DNA of 60,334 nt from contig JAHJBZ010000013.1 of the NCBI GenBank assembly GCA_018813295.1, positions 1 through 60,334 of the forward strand. The letters run 5' to 3'. Every line of letters begins with the position of its first letter. Positions within the stretch are counted from its first letter, which is position 1. The notes below the pieces were generated by a model. It did not search any database. It had not been told where the DNA came from and saw only the letters and a list, made by a program, of their open reading frames with translations. Source of the DNA: Patescibacteria group bacterium. GTDB taxonomy: Bacteria > Patescibacteriota > Gracilibacteria > UM-FILTER-43-11. Positions 32,347 through 41,039 of the stretch are shown piece after piece. The position numbers were made by a program, and so were the translations under genes.

Positions 32347-35300
32347 ATGTTTAAAACTAATAAAATTTATATCGCATTAGTTGCGTTTTTACTTGTATCT
32401 TTTTTTGCCTTTCCAAAGTTAGCTGAGGCTCAGGCATGTGAAGTAGATTTGGATTGTTATGATGGTTATGTTTGCGTACAAGGAGATTGTGCTTACAGAG
32501 GAGGAGAAGGTGAAGGAGAGCAAGAATGTCCTTATGGCTGTGATGATGAAAATCCATGCACGGAGGATTGGTGTGAGAACAGCGAATGTATATTCCAACC
32601 AATAGAGGGGTGTGGAGAACCAGAACCAGAATCTGAAGGTTGTTTTCCTGGTTGTGATGATGAAAATCCATGTACGGAAGATTGGTGTGAAAACAATGAA
32701 TGTATATTTGTGCCAATAGAGGGTTGTGGAGAGCCGGAACCAGAACCAGAAGGCTGTTGGCCTGATTGTAATGATGAAAATCCATGTACAGAAGACTGGT
32801 GTGAGAACAATGAATGTATGTTTCGTCCCATAGAGGGATGTGGTGAACCAGAACCAGAACCTGAAGGTTGTTTTCCTGGTTGTAATGATGAAAATCCATG
32901 TACAGAAGACTGGTGTGAGAACAATGAATGTATGTTTCGTCCCATAGAGGGATGTGGCGAACCGGAGGGGTGTCCTTACGGATGCGATGACGGTAATCCA
33001 TGCACGGAAGACTGGTGTGAAAATGGTGGATGTATATTTCAGCCGATAGAAGGATGCGGAGAACCTGAACCGGAATTTGAATGTCTGGATGACATGGACT
33101 GTATTGATGATCATGAATGTATTGCTGGTTTCTGTGAACCTATTCCAAAACCAGAGCCCACTCCAGAACCGGAATGCTTTGATGACATGGACTGTCTTGA
33201 TGATCATGAATGTATAAGTGGTTTTTGTGAACCTATTCCTGGATCAGAACCGGAATGCTTTGATGACATGGACTGCCTTGAAGATGAATTTTGCCTGGAT
33301 GGTTTCTGTGAACCAATTTCTGAGGGGCTTGATGAAGAGTGTATTGATGACATGGATTGTCTTGATGATCAGGAATGTATTGATGGCTTTTGCGAATCAA
33401 TTCCCGGGGAGCCAACGATAGCTTTCGATGTTGATATTGATTCTCACCAAGGTCTCGACAGATCCTTGAGGGATACCGAAGAGGCTTTAGGCGAAGCTTC
33501 TGGGTCTGCAGGTAATGAGTGTGATGAAAAGTTGGCAGAAGACATTCAAAAATATCGTAAAAAATTAGAAAGAGTTAAGTATTTTCAGGGGCGATTGCTT
33601 ACCGAAGAAGACCTTGAAACAGAGCAGGAATATATGAGGCTTAAATTGCTTCTGGAAGAATTACAGAGAATTCAGGCACTTTGTTTGGGGCAGGCTGACG
33701 ATATAATTCAGGATGCTGTCAACGAAACGGAGGTTCCAGATAAGTATAAAAAGCCTGAGACTATTACCGCTAAGCTATTTGGTTTTATTCCATTGGGCAT
33801 GGATGTAGAGGTGGCAGTTGATGCTCAGACTGGCGAAAAAACCATAATTAAAAAGCCCTGGTGGGCGTTCTTATCTACAGAAAAAGCACCAGTAAGTGCA
33901 GGAAAGGTGGCTGGTATTGAAATAGGTTCTTGCAGTGGTAATGACATTTGCCGTACCTGCATGGATCCGGCTTTCGGTGCGCCGATGACGGAATGCGGAA
34001 CATTTTATGGATGCCAGCCGGATAACAGTAATGTTACTTGTGTAACCCCTGAAGGGCTTGTTTACACAGAAGCTCCGCCACTTAACCATTGTAAGGGTGC
34101 AGCTAAGGTATGCGATGTATGTACTGATAAATTCAATAATAAGTTTATCGACTGTAAAAGTCCTGCTACTGCTCAGCCTCAACTTGCCGGCGCAACAGCC
34201 GGTTCCTGCAGTGGTAAGGATGTTTGTCGTTCTTGCATAGATCCAGCCTATGGCACACCTGTAACAGAATGCGGACTTTTCGAAGCTTGTGCGGATCGCT
34301 CCCAGGCTCAAGTTACTTGTATGACGCCTGAGGGATTAACAATTACTGAGTATCCGCCTCTTAATCAATGTAAAGGTGCGGCTAAAGTTTGTGAGATTTG
34401 TGAAGATGGTTCGAAGAATAAATTTATCGAATGTAAAGATCCAAGCTCATTTGGTGCGGAGCTAAGTGGTGTAACAGCTGGTTCTTGCAGTGGAAAGGAC
34501 GAGTGCCGAACTTGTATAGATCCAGGTATGGGTATACTTGTAAAAGAGTGTGGAGTTTTTCAGGCTTGTACAGATCGCTCACAAGCTGAAGTTACATGTA
34601 TCACCGCTGAAGGATTTACCATTACAGAAACCCCACCACTTGATAAGTGTAAGAATGCACAAAAAGTTTGTGAAATCTGTTCAGACAGCTCCAACAATAA
34701 GTTTATTGAATGTAAAGATCCAGGCACATTCAATGTGGAATACTCTGGTGCAACTGCTGGTTCCTGCTCCGGTAAAGATGAATGCCGCACATGCATTGAT
34801 CCAGGTATGGGCATACTTGTAAAAGAGTGTGCTGTTGGTGGAGTTTTTCAGGCTTGTACAGATCGCTCACAAGCTGAAGTTACCTGTATAACCGCCGAAG
34901 GTCTTACCGTTACAGAAACTCCACCCCTTAAGCAATGCGCGGGTGCACAAAAAGTCTGTGAAATTTGTTCCGACAGCTCCAATAACAAATATATCGAATG
35001 TAAAGATCCAAGTTCATTTGGTGCGGAGCTAAGTGGTGTAACAGCTGGTTCCTGCTCTGGAAAAGATGAGTGCCGAACTTGCATTGATCCAGGTATGGGC
35101 ATACTTGTAAAAGAGTGTGCTGTTGGCGGAGTATTCCAAGCGTGTTTAGATCGCTCACAAGCTGAAGTTACCTGCATAACTGCCGAGGGTCTTACCGTTA
35201 CAGAAACTCCACCCCTTAAGCAATGCGCGGGTGCACAGAAGGTTTGTGAAATCTGTTCCGACAGCTCTAATAATAAATTCATTGAATGCAAGGCTCCAAG

Positions 35301-35583
35301 TACATTTAGTGTAGAATTTTCTGGTGCAACTGCTGGTTCCTGTTCCGGTAAAGATGAATGTAGAACTTGTACGGATCCAGCTTACGGTGCACCTATATAT
35401 GAGTGTGCTGTTGTTGGAGTTTTTCAAGGCTGTATTGATAAAGCAAAATCCGAGGTAACTTGTATTACAAAAGAGGGTTTCACTGTTACAGAAATGCCGC
35501 CTCTCAACCAATGTAAAGGGGCGCAAAAGGTTTGTACAATATGTACCGATAGCACTAATAAGAAGTTTATTGAGTGTAAGTAA
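32347..35583 (+). CDS. Secreted Cys-rich tandem-repeat protein (about 1078 aa)
   Basis: A signal peptide (residues 1-28, ending LAEAQA) is followed by three repeat families. First are five units of about 38 aa with NPCTEDWC and PIEGCGEPEPE (32524-33078). Next are four units of about 28 aa with DDMDCLDDHECI and GFCEPI (33079-33410). After a helical linker come six units of about 92-95 aa starting GSCSGKDECRTCIDP (33928-35580). Repeats are very similar at DNA level, pointing to recent amplification. No membrane anchor is at the C-terminus. It is a presumed surface or matrix protein stabilised by disulfides; I recognise no enzyme. ATG 32347 is preferred over TTG 32341. Confidence 0.85.
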   Translation: MFKTNKIYIALVAFLLVSFFAFPKLAEAQACEVDLDCYDGYVCVQGDCAYRGGEGEGEQECPYGCDDENPCTEDWCENSECIFQPIEGCGEPEPESEGCFPGCDDENPCTEDWCENNECIFVPIEGCGEPEPEPEGCWPDCNDENPCTEDWCENNECMFRPIEGCGEPEPEPEGCFPGCNDENPCTEDWCENNECMFRPIEGCGEPEGCPYGCDDGNPCTEDWCENGGCIFQPIEGCGEPEPEFECLDDMDCIDDHECIAGFCEPIPKPEPTPEPECFDDMDCLDDHECISGFCEPIPGSEPECFDDMDCLEDEFCLDGFCEPISEGLDEECIDDMDCLDDQECIDGFCESIPGEPTIAFDVDIDSHQGLDRSLRDTEEALGEASGSAGNECDEKLAEDIQKYRKKLERVKYFQGRLLTEEDLETEQEYMRLKLLLEELQRIQALCLGQADDIIQDAVNETEVPDKYKKPETITAKLFGFIPLGMDVEVAVDAQTGEKTIIKKPWWAFLSTEKAPVSAGKVAGIEIGSCSGNDICRTCMDPAFGAPMTECGTFYGCQPDNSNVTCVTPEGLVYTEAPPLNHCKGAAKVCDVCTDKFNNKFIDCKSPATAQPQLAGATAGSCSGKDVCRSCIDPAYGTPVTECGLFEACADRSQAQVTCMTPEGLTITEYPPLNQCKGAAKVCEICEDGSKNKFIECKDPSSFGAELSGVTAGSCSGKDECRTCIDPGMGILVKECGVFQACTDRSQAEVTCITAEGFTITETPPLDKCKNAQKVCEICSDSSNNKFIECKDPGTFNVEYSGATAGSCSGKDECRTCIDPGMGILVKECAVGGVFQACTDRSQAEVTCITAEGLTVTETPPLKQCAGAQKVCEICSDSSNNKYIECKDPSSFGAELSGVTAGSCSGKDECRTCIDPGMGILVKECAVGGVFQACLDRSQAEVTCITAEGLTVTETPPLKQCAGAQKVCEICSDSSNNKFIECKAPSTFSVEFSGATAGSCSGKDECRTCTDPAYGAPIYECAVVGVFQGCIDKAKSEVTCITKEGFTVTEMPPLNQCKGAQKVCTICTDSTNKKFIECK

Positions 35584-35682
35584 GTCTTAAGTCCTAAGTT
35601 TTAAGGATTAAGCTTTAAATTTCTAGCTTGATTTTAGAGGTTTTTTCTATAAAATTGGTTCACTATAAAGTCTGCCCAAAAA

Positions 35683-35955
35683 ATGGATGCTAAAAAAATC
35701 CAGGAACGTTTAAAGTCCAGAGTTCTTGAAACCAGAGCAAGGGAATATGATCTTGATGATGGTGATCGCTGGACTCGGGAGTTAACAGCAAAATTTCACA
35801 GTTCTTTAGTGGTGGAATTTAGAGGAAAAATTTATTTACTGGCGGAATACGATAGTGATAAATTTAAAGAGAATTACCCATTATTATTAAGAGTAGAAAC
35901 TTTTTTGGATCGCAATAATGTGGTTAGGTGCAGGGTTTTGGAGATATTGAATTAG
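35683..35955 (+). CDS. Hypothetical protein, 90 aa
   Basis: This is an unrecognised small soluble, charged protein. It has a helical N-terminus (KKIQERLKSRVLETRAREYDL) and probable beta strands in the second half (SLVVEFRGKIYLLAEY). No motifs are visible. It is co-directional with the next gene, 60 bases downstream. Confidence 0.6.
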   Translation: MDAKKIQERLKSRVLETRAREYDLDDGDRWTRELTAKFHSSLVVEFRGKIYLLAEYDSDKFKENYPLLLRVETFLDRNNVVRCRVLEILN

Positions 35956-36015
35956 ATTGACATATTCTATTACTCATGTTAGTATAACAGCCTCTTATTT
36001 TTAAAATATTTTATT

Positions 36016-36423
36016 ATGCCCTCAAGTAAAAAACCTGATGATGGTAGACATGAAGGTCGCCCTGAGCTCGAAAATAGAACTGATGTCCTTACTGAATCTG
36101 ATTTAACTGATAATGATCGGTTGATAATTAAGCTTATTACAGTTGATATAATAAGGAGAAGAATAGCCTCTCGTTTTACGTCTTATGTTGGTGCGGTTGA
36201 TGATCTTGGTGGGCTACAGGAGTTATCAAAATCTGTAGAAGGAGCTTCTACTTCTCGTATTGATATGGCAGTGAAAGGTGTTAAAGGAATGCGCTCGAAA
36301 GGTCGTGAGGTAGATGAACTTGCAAATGAAGCCCTTAGGCAAACCGCCATACAATTAGGCATCGATGAAGATAGGTTTGTTTTACTGAGAGACTATGCTT
36401 ATGATCAAGTGGATGATATCTAA
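36016..36423 (+). CDS. Hypothetical protein, 135 aa
   Basis: This is an unrecognised acidic soluble protein with a polar N-terminal tail (residues 1-30) and a predicted helical remainder. No signal peptide or motif is visible. Its stop overlaps the convergent membrane-protein gene by 4 bases. Confidence 0.58.
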   Translation: MPSSKKPDDGRHEGRPELENRTDVLTESDLTDNDRLIIKLITVDIIRRRIASRFTSYVGAVDDLGGLQELSKSVEGASTSRIDMAVKGVKGMRSKGREVDELANEALRQTAIQLGIDEDRFVLLRDYAYDQVDDI

Positions 36424-37232
36424 TAGGTGTTTTTTTTAGTTTGCACCTTGGTAATAAGCAAAAATATCACCATCGATATCAGATACGATATTATGGTACC
36501 CAGAACAATTCCAAATGCCGGAAAGGTGTGCATTGCTGTCAGCGGATAGACAATGAACATTATTGAGCCGAGCGGGCTGGTTTTCCATATCTTAAAAAGA
36601 AAGGAGCTGTCGTAATGCCAGTGGAGAATTACTAATGTTGAAAGAAATACAGCTGGGAATGCGCTGAAAACACCACCCCAAAATGCTCCGAGTGTTTTTG
36701 CCAGAAATACTGTTAAGGCGATAATAAACCCAACAAATATTGCACGGCTGATTTTTTGCCCCGTTGAGTATTTTAATATGACGTGTGTGGACTTCTTTTT
36801 TGGTCTTATGGTCAAAAAATAGTATGCGATGCTTAGCAAAATAATATATCCAGTTAGCGATATTGCGAGGTTTGAAATTTTAAGTAATCCAATCGGAATA
36901 GCAAAGGCAAACCATATAAAAAGACTGCCGATAAGGCATAGGGCTATTGAATAGGGTTTTTTTAATTTGATTTTAGATAGATACAGATAGGTCGTTGCAA
37001 ATATCATGGTCGCTCCTCCTACAATTGGTACTATTGGTGCTATTTCAGCAATCTTCTCCGGTGATAATGTCCAACCAATAAAAAAGAAGCTGATTACTAT
37101 AGTTGAAGGAAGCGTGATAATAATGCCCGCAACTTTTTCTGAAGCTTTTTCAGCAATAAAACTCAAAAATGCTATAAGGCTGCCGCCTACGAGGAATGAG
37201 CTTATTAGTTGTATGAGGAAGAGGTTGTCCAT
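36420..37232 (-). CDS. Multi-TM membrane protein, DUF3147-like
   Basis: This 270-aa integral membrane protein has eight or nine predicted helices. The two halves look related: each has a segment with a small-residue-rich turn followed by a Pro (AGIIITLPSTIVISFFFIG near residue 35; WGGVFSAFPAVFLSTLVIL near 189). This suggests internal duplication, as seen in DUF3147/GlpM-type proteins. Function is unknown. Confidence 0.6.
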   Translation of the reverse strand: MDNLFLIQLISSFLVGGSLIAFLSFIAEKASEKVAGIIITLPSTIVISFFFIGWTLSPEKIAEIAPIVPIVGGATMIFATTYLYLSKIKLKKPYSIALCLIGSLFIWFAFAIPIGLLKISNLAISLTGYIILLSIAYYFLTIRPKKKSTHVILKYSTGQKISRAIFVGFIIALTVFLAKTLGAFWGGVFSAFPAVFLSTLVILHWHYDSSFLFKIWKTSPLGSIMFIVYPLTAMHTFPAFGIVLGTIISYLISMVIFLLITKVQTKKNTY

Positions 37233-37241
37233 GTTTCTGTT

Positions 37242-37324
37242 GTGGCGCTATGGTGGAGCTATAGTGGTGCAATTGTGGATATCCACTACAAGCGCCACAC
37301 GAAGTGGCTCCACAATTGCGCCAC
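37242..37324. repeat. Imperfect 83-bp palindrome (GTGGCGC...GCGCCAC)
   Basis: The arms begin GTGGCGC and end GCGCCAC, share GGTGGAGC/GCTCCAC, and meet at the perfect GTGGATATCCAC centre. The element fills the gap between the membrane-protein gene and upp. It could form a long hairpin in RNA or DNA. Confidence 0.65.
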
Positions 37325-37333
37325 AATTTGGTA

Positions 37334-38020
37334 TTATTTCTTCGTATTATTCGTAATTTCACCAACTCCACCAAGTCCCGGGTATATAAAATCTGTTTTT
37401 GTAAGCCCTTTATCAAGTCTTGCTGCGTATAAGCTGATTGGGGCTTTTATTTTTTCCAGTCGTTTTACGTATTGAGGTGTGATTACCAAGTTTACCACTA
37501 CGTATTTTTTAGCTTTACCGTGATGTTTTTCGTAATACCTGACTACCTCATCAATACTCCCCCCCGTTGCGCCCATTGGATCGGGGATGAATACGATTGA
37601 ATTATTTATACTTCCGCCTATTTTTGAACCCATTAATGAGGTTCCGCTTACTCCGGATTCAGTTTCTATCCGCTGGCTCATAATGTGATCCTGGCGGACG
37701 TATTTTGGGTCTAAAATGCCGGCCAGCTTTAAATATAGCTGATGGGATGGCTGGATTCCCGCCCGTATTATATCTGCGACGACAACTTTTTGGTTTCTTC
37801 TGATCACTTTACCTTTAAAAATCCCGCGCTTATCTTGAGTGTATATGCGAGTTTTAAAGGATTTTTGCTCGGTAGCCAGCTCCTGATTTACAATCACATC
37901 TAACATGTTGTGGTAGAGCTCCTCAATAAGCCTGCTGACTTCCGGCTGCATAGTTTCCGGCATACCAAGTTTAGCAAGAAGAGTCAGGTTGTATGGGGTG
38001 TTTAATATTGTTTTTTTCAT
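37334..38020 (-). CDS. upp: Uracil phosphoribosyltransferase-like
   Basis: This 228-aa enzyme is predicted to make UMP from uracil and PRPP (pyrimidine salvage). The PRPP loop is PDPMGATGGSI (residues about 149-159). The C-terminal uracil-binding region IYPGLGGVGE (about 214-223) resembles the family YIVPGLGDAGDR. VADIIRAGIQPS (about 81-92) matches the substrate loop. ATG 38020 is chosen because MKKTILNTPYNL begins there; an upstream ATG at 38059 adds an unlikely 13 residues. The sequence is somewhat divergent and longer than the typical 209 aa. Confidence 0.82.
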   Translation of the reverse strand: MKKTILNTPYNLTLLAKLGMPETMQPEVSRLIEELYHNMLDVIVNQELATEQKSFKTRIYTQDKRGIFKGKVIRRNQKVVVADIIRAGIQPSHQLYLKLAGILDPKYVRQDHIMSQRIETESGVSGTSLMGSKIGGSINNSIVFIPDPMGATGGSIDEVVRYYEKHHGKAKKYVVVNLVITPQYVKRLEKIKAPISLYAARLDKGLTKTDFIYPGLGGVGEITNNTKK

Positions 38021-38067
38021 GATTATTTTTATTTGTTTATTTATTTTCGGAGATATCATAACACAAT

Positions 38068-38111
38068 CACTTCCAGAAGGCGATATTGGCCAATATCGCC
38101 TTCTGGAAGTG
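38068..38111. repeat. 44-bp perfect palindrome related to one inside aroA
   Basis: CACTTCCAGAAGGCGATATT plus GG is followed by its exact reverse complement. The core CCAGAAGGCG...TTGGCCAA...CGCCTTCTGG recurs at 58762-58803 within the aroA coding sequence. A weaker CTCGCCTTCGGGA segment follows at 38124-38136. Confidence 0.85.
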
Positions 38112-38178
38112 GGAATAATTACCCTCGCCTTCGGGAATAATTTATATTAAAATGTTATCGAAAAATAAATTAATAATT

Positions 38179-38694
38179 ATGAAATCATTAAAAATATCTG
38201 CTCAAGTTTTAACTCTTCGTAAGACAAAACTGCTTGTTTTTGGAGTTCTTCTTGCTATAAGCATAATTCTTCCGGCTTTTATTCATGTTCAGTGGATTAC
38301 AGGTCCGATTATTAATGCTTCTCTTTTGCTTGCTACGGTTTTGGTCGGTCCTATGGAAGCAATGCTTCTTGGCCTTATGCCAAGTGCTGTTGCACTTTCC
38401 ACAGGTTTACTCCCGTTTGCACTAGCTCCAATGGTACCGTTTATTATGATAGCTAATGCGATTCTTATAGCGGTTTTTTATTATTCTGATGGTCAAAATT
38501 ATTTTTTGCGAATTGGAATTGCGGCACTTCTTAAGTTTGCGTTCCTTCATTTTTCCGTTGTACTTGTTATGAGCACCATGCTTGAAGGTACAATCCTTTC
38601 TAAGCTTGCAGTTATGATGAGCTGGCCACAGTTTATTACCGCTGTGATTGGTGGAATTATTATTTATCCAATAATAAAATCTTATGCCAGATAA
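38179..38694 (+). CDS. Small membrane protein, ECF-S-like, upstream of hydrogenase
   Basis: This protein of about 171 aa has five or six TM helices (segments near residues 20-38, 42-62, 68-90, 95-110, 115-135 and 145-165). Its small-residue-rich pattern recalls ECF transporter substrate-binding subunits. It overlaps the [FeFe] hydrogenase start by 11 bases, so a role linked to the hydrogenase or its cofactor supply is inferred. ATG 38152 is an alternative start. Confidence 0.65.
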   Translation: MKSLKISAQVLTLRKTKLLVFGVLLAISIILPAFIHVQWITGPIINASLLLATVLVGPMEAMLLGLMPSAVALSTGLLPFALAPMVPFIMIANAILIAVFYYSDGQNYFLRIGIAALLKFAFLHFSVVLVMSTMLEGTILSKLAVMMSWPQFITAVIGGIIIYPIIKSYAR

Positions 38695-40027
38695 CATTCA
38701 CAAAATGGCGGTTTCTGTAGAGCTTGATTATGATAAATGCATTGGCTGTACAATGTGTGTTCGTCGATGCCAAGAAATTGGAGTGAATTACTTAAAAATG
38801 AATGAGGATGCAGATAAAAAGCATGCAGATTTTGTACCAGACCCTGATGTTGATTGTATTTATTGTGGTCAATGCACTCTTAAATGTCCTGTAGATGCTA
38901 TCCGTGAACAAAGTCAAATTGAGGAACTGGAAAAAGCATTAAATAAAGAGGGGGAGTATGCAGATAAAATTCTTATTGCGCAAATGGCACCGTCCATCCG
39001 TTCCAGCATTGGTGAAATGTTTGGTCAGGAACCAGGTACTATTCTTACAGAGCAAATGTTTACCGCGCTCAGAAAGCTTGGTTTCGATAAGATTTTCGAC
39101 ATCAACATGGGTGCGGATATTACCACTTATACAGAAGCTTTAGAGCTTGCTGAGCGAATCAAAGAAGGCGGGGTTATGCCTATGTTTACTTCTTGTTGCC
39201 CAGCCTGGGTAAAATATGCGGAGTTTTATCATCCGGAAATACTTCCTCACCTTACAACAGCCCGCTCGCCACATATACATTCTGGCGGGGCATATAAAAC
39301 ATATTGGGCGGATAGAGAGGGGATTGATCCTACAAAGATCGTAGTTGTTTCTTTTGTGCCATGTACAGCCAAAAAGTATGAGGCGACCTTGGAAAAATTT
39401 AATGTCAGAGGACTTCCTCCTGTAGATATAGTTTTGACCACCCGCGAACTCGGTAGATTGCTTAAAAAGAAAGAAATAAATCCAGTCGAACTAGAACCCG
39501 GTGAAGTTGATACTTATGGGCAGTATTCCGGTGCGGCAGCTATTTATGGCGCCTCTGGTGGTGTTATGGAATCGGCTTTACGCAGCGCCCATTTCTTTTT
39601 AACGGGAGAAGAATTGGAGATGGATCGGATCAAATTTGAAGATGTGCGGGGTATGGATGGTATTAAAAGGGCAGAAGTTGAGGTGGGCGGCAAAAAACTA
39701 CATGTTGCCGTGGCATCTCAGGTTAACAACGCTCAGGTTTTGATTGATGAGGTTAAGGAAAACAAGTCAAAATATGATTATATCGAAGTTATGTCCTGCC
39801 CCGGCGGTTGTGTTGGCGGCGGCGGTCAGCCAATTCCTAGTAGCCCAAAGATTGTAGATGAACGCAGAAAAGCCCTGTACACATTGGATGACAATCTAGA
39901 AGTTCGAAAAGCCCATAAAAACCCTGTTGTAGCTGATATGTTCGATAACTATTTGGCAAATTTACCCGACGAAGAAAGATCGGCTATTATTCATACGAGT
40001 TTCAGGAAGAGAGACAAAGGGGAATAG
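38684..40027 (+). CDS. [FeFe] hydrogenase, M2-type
   Basis: This 447-aa enzyme has two N-terminal [4Fe-4S] ferredoxin motifs (CIGCTMCVRRC at Cys19-29; CIYCGQCTLKC at Cys58-68) and an H-cluster domain. L1 is TSCCPAW (Cys171, the proton-relay position, and Cys172, the ligand). L2 is VPCTAKKYE (Cys227). L3 is EVMSCPGGCVGGGGQP (Cys372, Cys376). L2 normally begins MPC; here Val225 replaces the Met. All four H-cluster cysteines and the relay cysteine are present, so it is probably active in H2 production or uptake. No HydE/F/G maturases are in the window. A 2Fe-2S ferredoxin lies 2.2 kb away. Confidence 0.94.
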   Translation: MPDNIHKMAVSVELDYDKCIGCTMCVRRCQEIGVNYLKMNEDADKKHADFVPDPDVDCIYCGQCTLKCPVDAIREQSQIEELEKALNKEGEYADKILIAQMAPSIRSSIGEMFGQEPGTILTEQMFTALRKLGFDKIFDINMGADITTYTEALELAERIKEGGVMPMFTSCCPAWVKYAEFYHPEILPHLTTARSPHIHSGGAYKTYWADREGIDPTKIVVVSFVPCTAKKYEATLEKFNVRGLPPVDIVLTTRELGRLLKKKEINPVELEPGEVDTYGQYSGAAAIYGASGGVMESALRSAHFFLTGEELEMDRIKFEDVRGMDGIKRAEVEVGGKKLHVAVASQVNNAQVLIDEVKENKSKYDYIEVMSCPGGCVGGGGQPIPSSPKIVDERRKALYTLDDNLEVRKAHKNPVVADMFDNYLANLPDEERSAIIHTSFRKRDKGE

Positions 40028-40039
40028 TCTAATTTGCTA

Positions 40040-40954
40040 TTATTCCTCCATTTTTCTTTTAGCGAAAAGTAGTTTTGCTGGAATGGAAACATAACTTATA
40101 TCATCTTCTCTTTCGATGAGTTTAAGGATTTTTACAAATGCTGGATCGTCGGTTTCAAGAGGTTCTAAATCTGCTTGTTTGCGGGCTTCAGCAATCATCC
40201 CCAGTATTTTGAGTGCGATATTTGATGTAGGATCTTCACTGTCTAATTCTAAAAGTTCACTATAACCAATCTCTGCTGCCATTTTTTTAATAAGGGCTTC
40301 TGGGATGAATGTTTTTTTGGCTTCTCTTACCATATCATCCTTTCTTATTACACCATTGTCGGCCAGAGCAGCTGTTAGTCTATTTATTGTCTTTTTTATA
40401 TTCCCCTTAGGGGCACGACCAATTACTGCTGGTGATATTGCCTGCATTTCTCTAAGGTATGCATCGTCATCACTACCGCTAACCATAATTATTTTTGTTT
40501 TACTTAAGGCAGGAGCAAGTTCAGGATCAGCTGCAAGTTCAGCAAATTTCGTTACGAATTCCCTTGATGCATTTATACTAGTTCTACGACCGGCATCACG
40601 ATCATCATCATTTATAAAAAAATCTTGATCGAGAATAATAAAATCCGGTGCGTTATTTTCTTCAGCAAGTTTTCTTATTTGACTGATAGCATCAGCGGCT
40701 GACTCTGCTGTTCCAAGTCTTTGATCTGGTGACATGCCCCAGTTATCTTGTAGCCCATCTTGTATGAGATCATGCTGCATGAAAAGATCATCAACATGAA
40801 AATATGTTGTTCGCTCTTTTGGTTTTAATGCATGTTGCTTCTCTAATTCATCTGGGGTGGCGGTAGGAGTAGTAGCGGTTTCAATGGCTTCAGTAGTAGC
40901 GCCTTGATCATCTACAGTTTGTAGAGGTGGTGGGGTTGGTGTATTGGTACCCAT
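40040..40954 (-). CDS. Receiver-like domain protein with Pro/Thr-rich N-terminus
   Basis: In this 304-aa protein, residues 1-50 are a Pro/Thr-rich linker. Residues about 48-185 look like a divergent receiver domain: FHVDDL (acidic pair), FIILDQDFF (phospho-acceptor candidate, about 105-113) and IIMVSGSDD (about 155-163). The C-terminal 110 residues are helical without a recognised output domain. The promoter TGCTATAAT lies just upstream. Partner kinase is unknown. Confidence 0.65.
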   Translation of the reverse strand: MGTNTPTPPPLQTVDDQGATTEAIETATTPTATPDELEKQHALKPKERTTYFHVDDLFMQHDLIQDGLQDNWGMSPDQRLGTAESAADAISQIRKLAEENNAPDFIILDQDFFINDDDRDAGRRTSINASREFVTKFAELAADPELAPALSKTKIIMVSGSDDDAYLREMQAISPAVIGRAPKGNIKKTINRLTAALADNGVIRKDDMVREAKKTFIPEALIKKMAAEIGYSELLELDSEDPTSNIALKILGMIAEARKQADLEPLETDDPAFVKILKLIEREDDISYVSIPAKLLFAKRKMEE

Positions 40955-40989
40955 ATTTATATATGTTATTTTTTAATTTCTAATGTATT

Positions 40990-40998
40990 ATTATAGCA
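40990..40998 (-). promoter_or_regulatory. Extended -10 for the receiver-like gene
   Basis: On the minus strand TGCTATAAT runs from 40998 to 40990, 36 bases upstream of the ATG at 40954. Confidence 0.5.
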
Positions 40999-41039
40999 TA
41001 AAAAAATAGAAGTTGCAAACTAATTTATCAAGAGCCTGG

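Noticed and set aside
32357-33207. Long minus-strand frames opposite the Cys-rich repeat gene
   Set aside because: They mirror the repeat periodicity of the plus-strand gene and lack independent coding features; shadows of low-complexity sequence.
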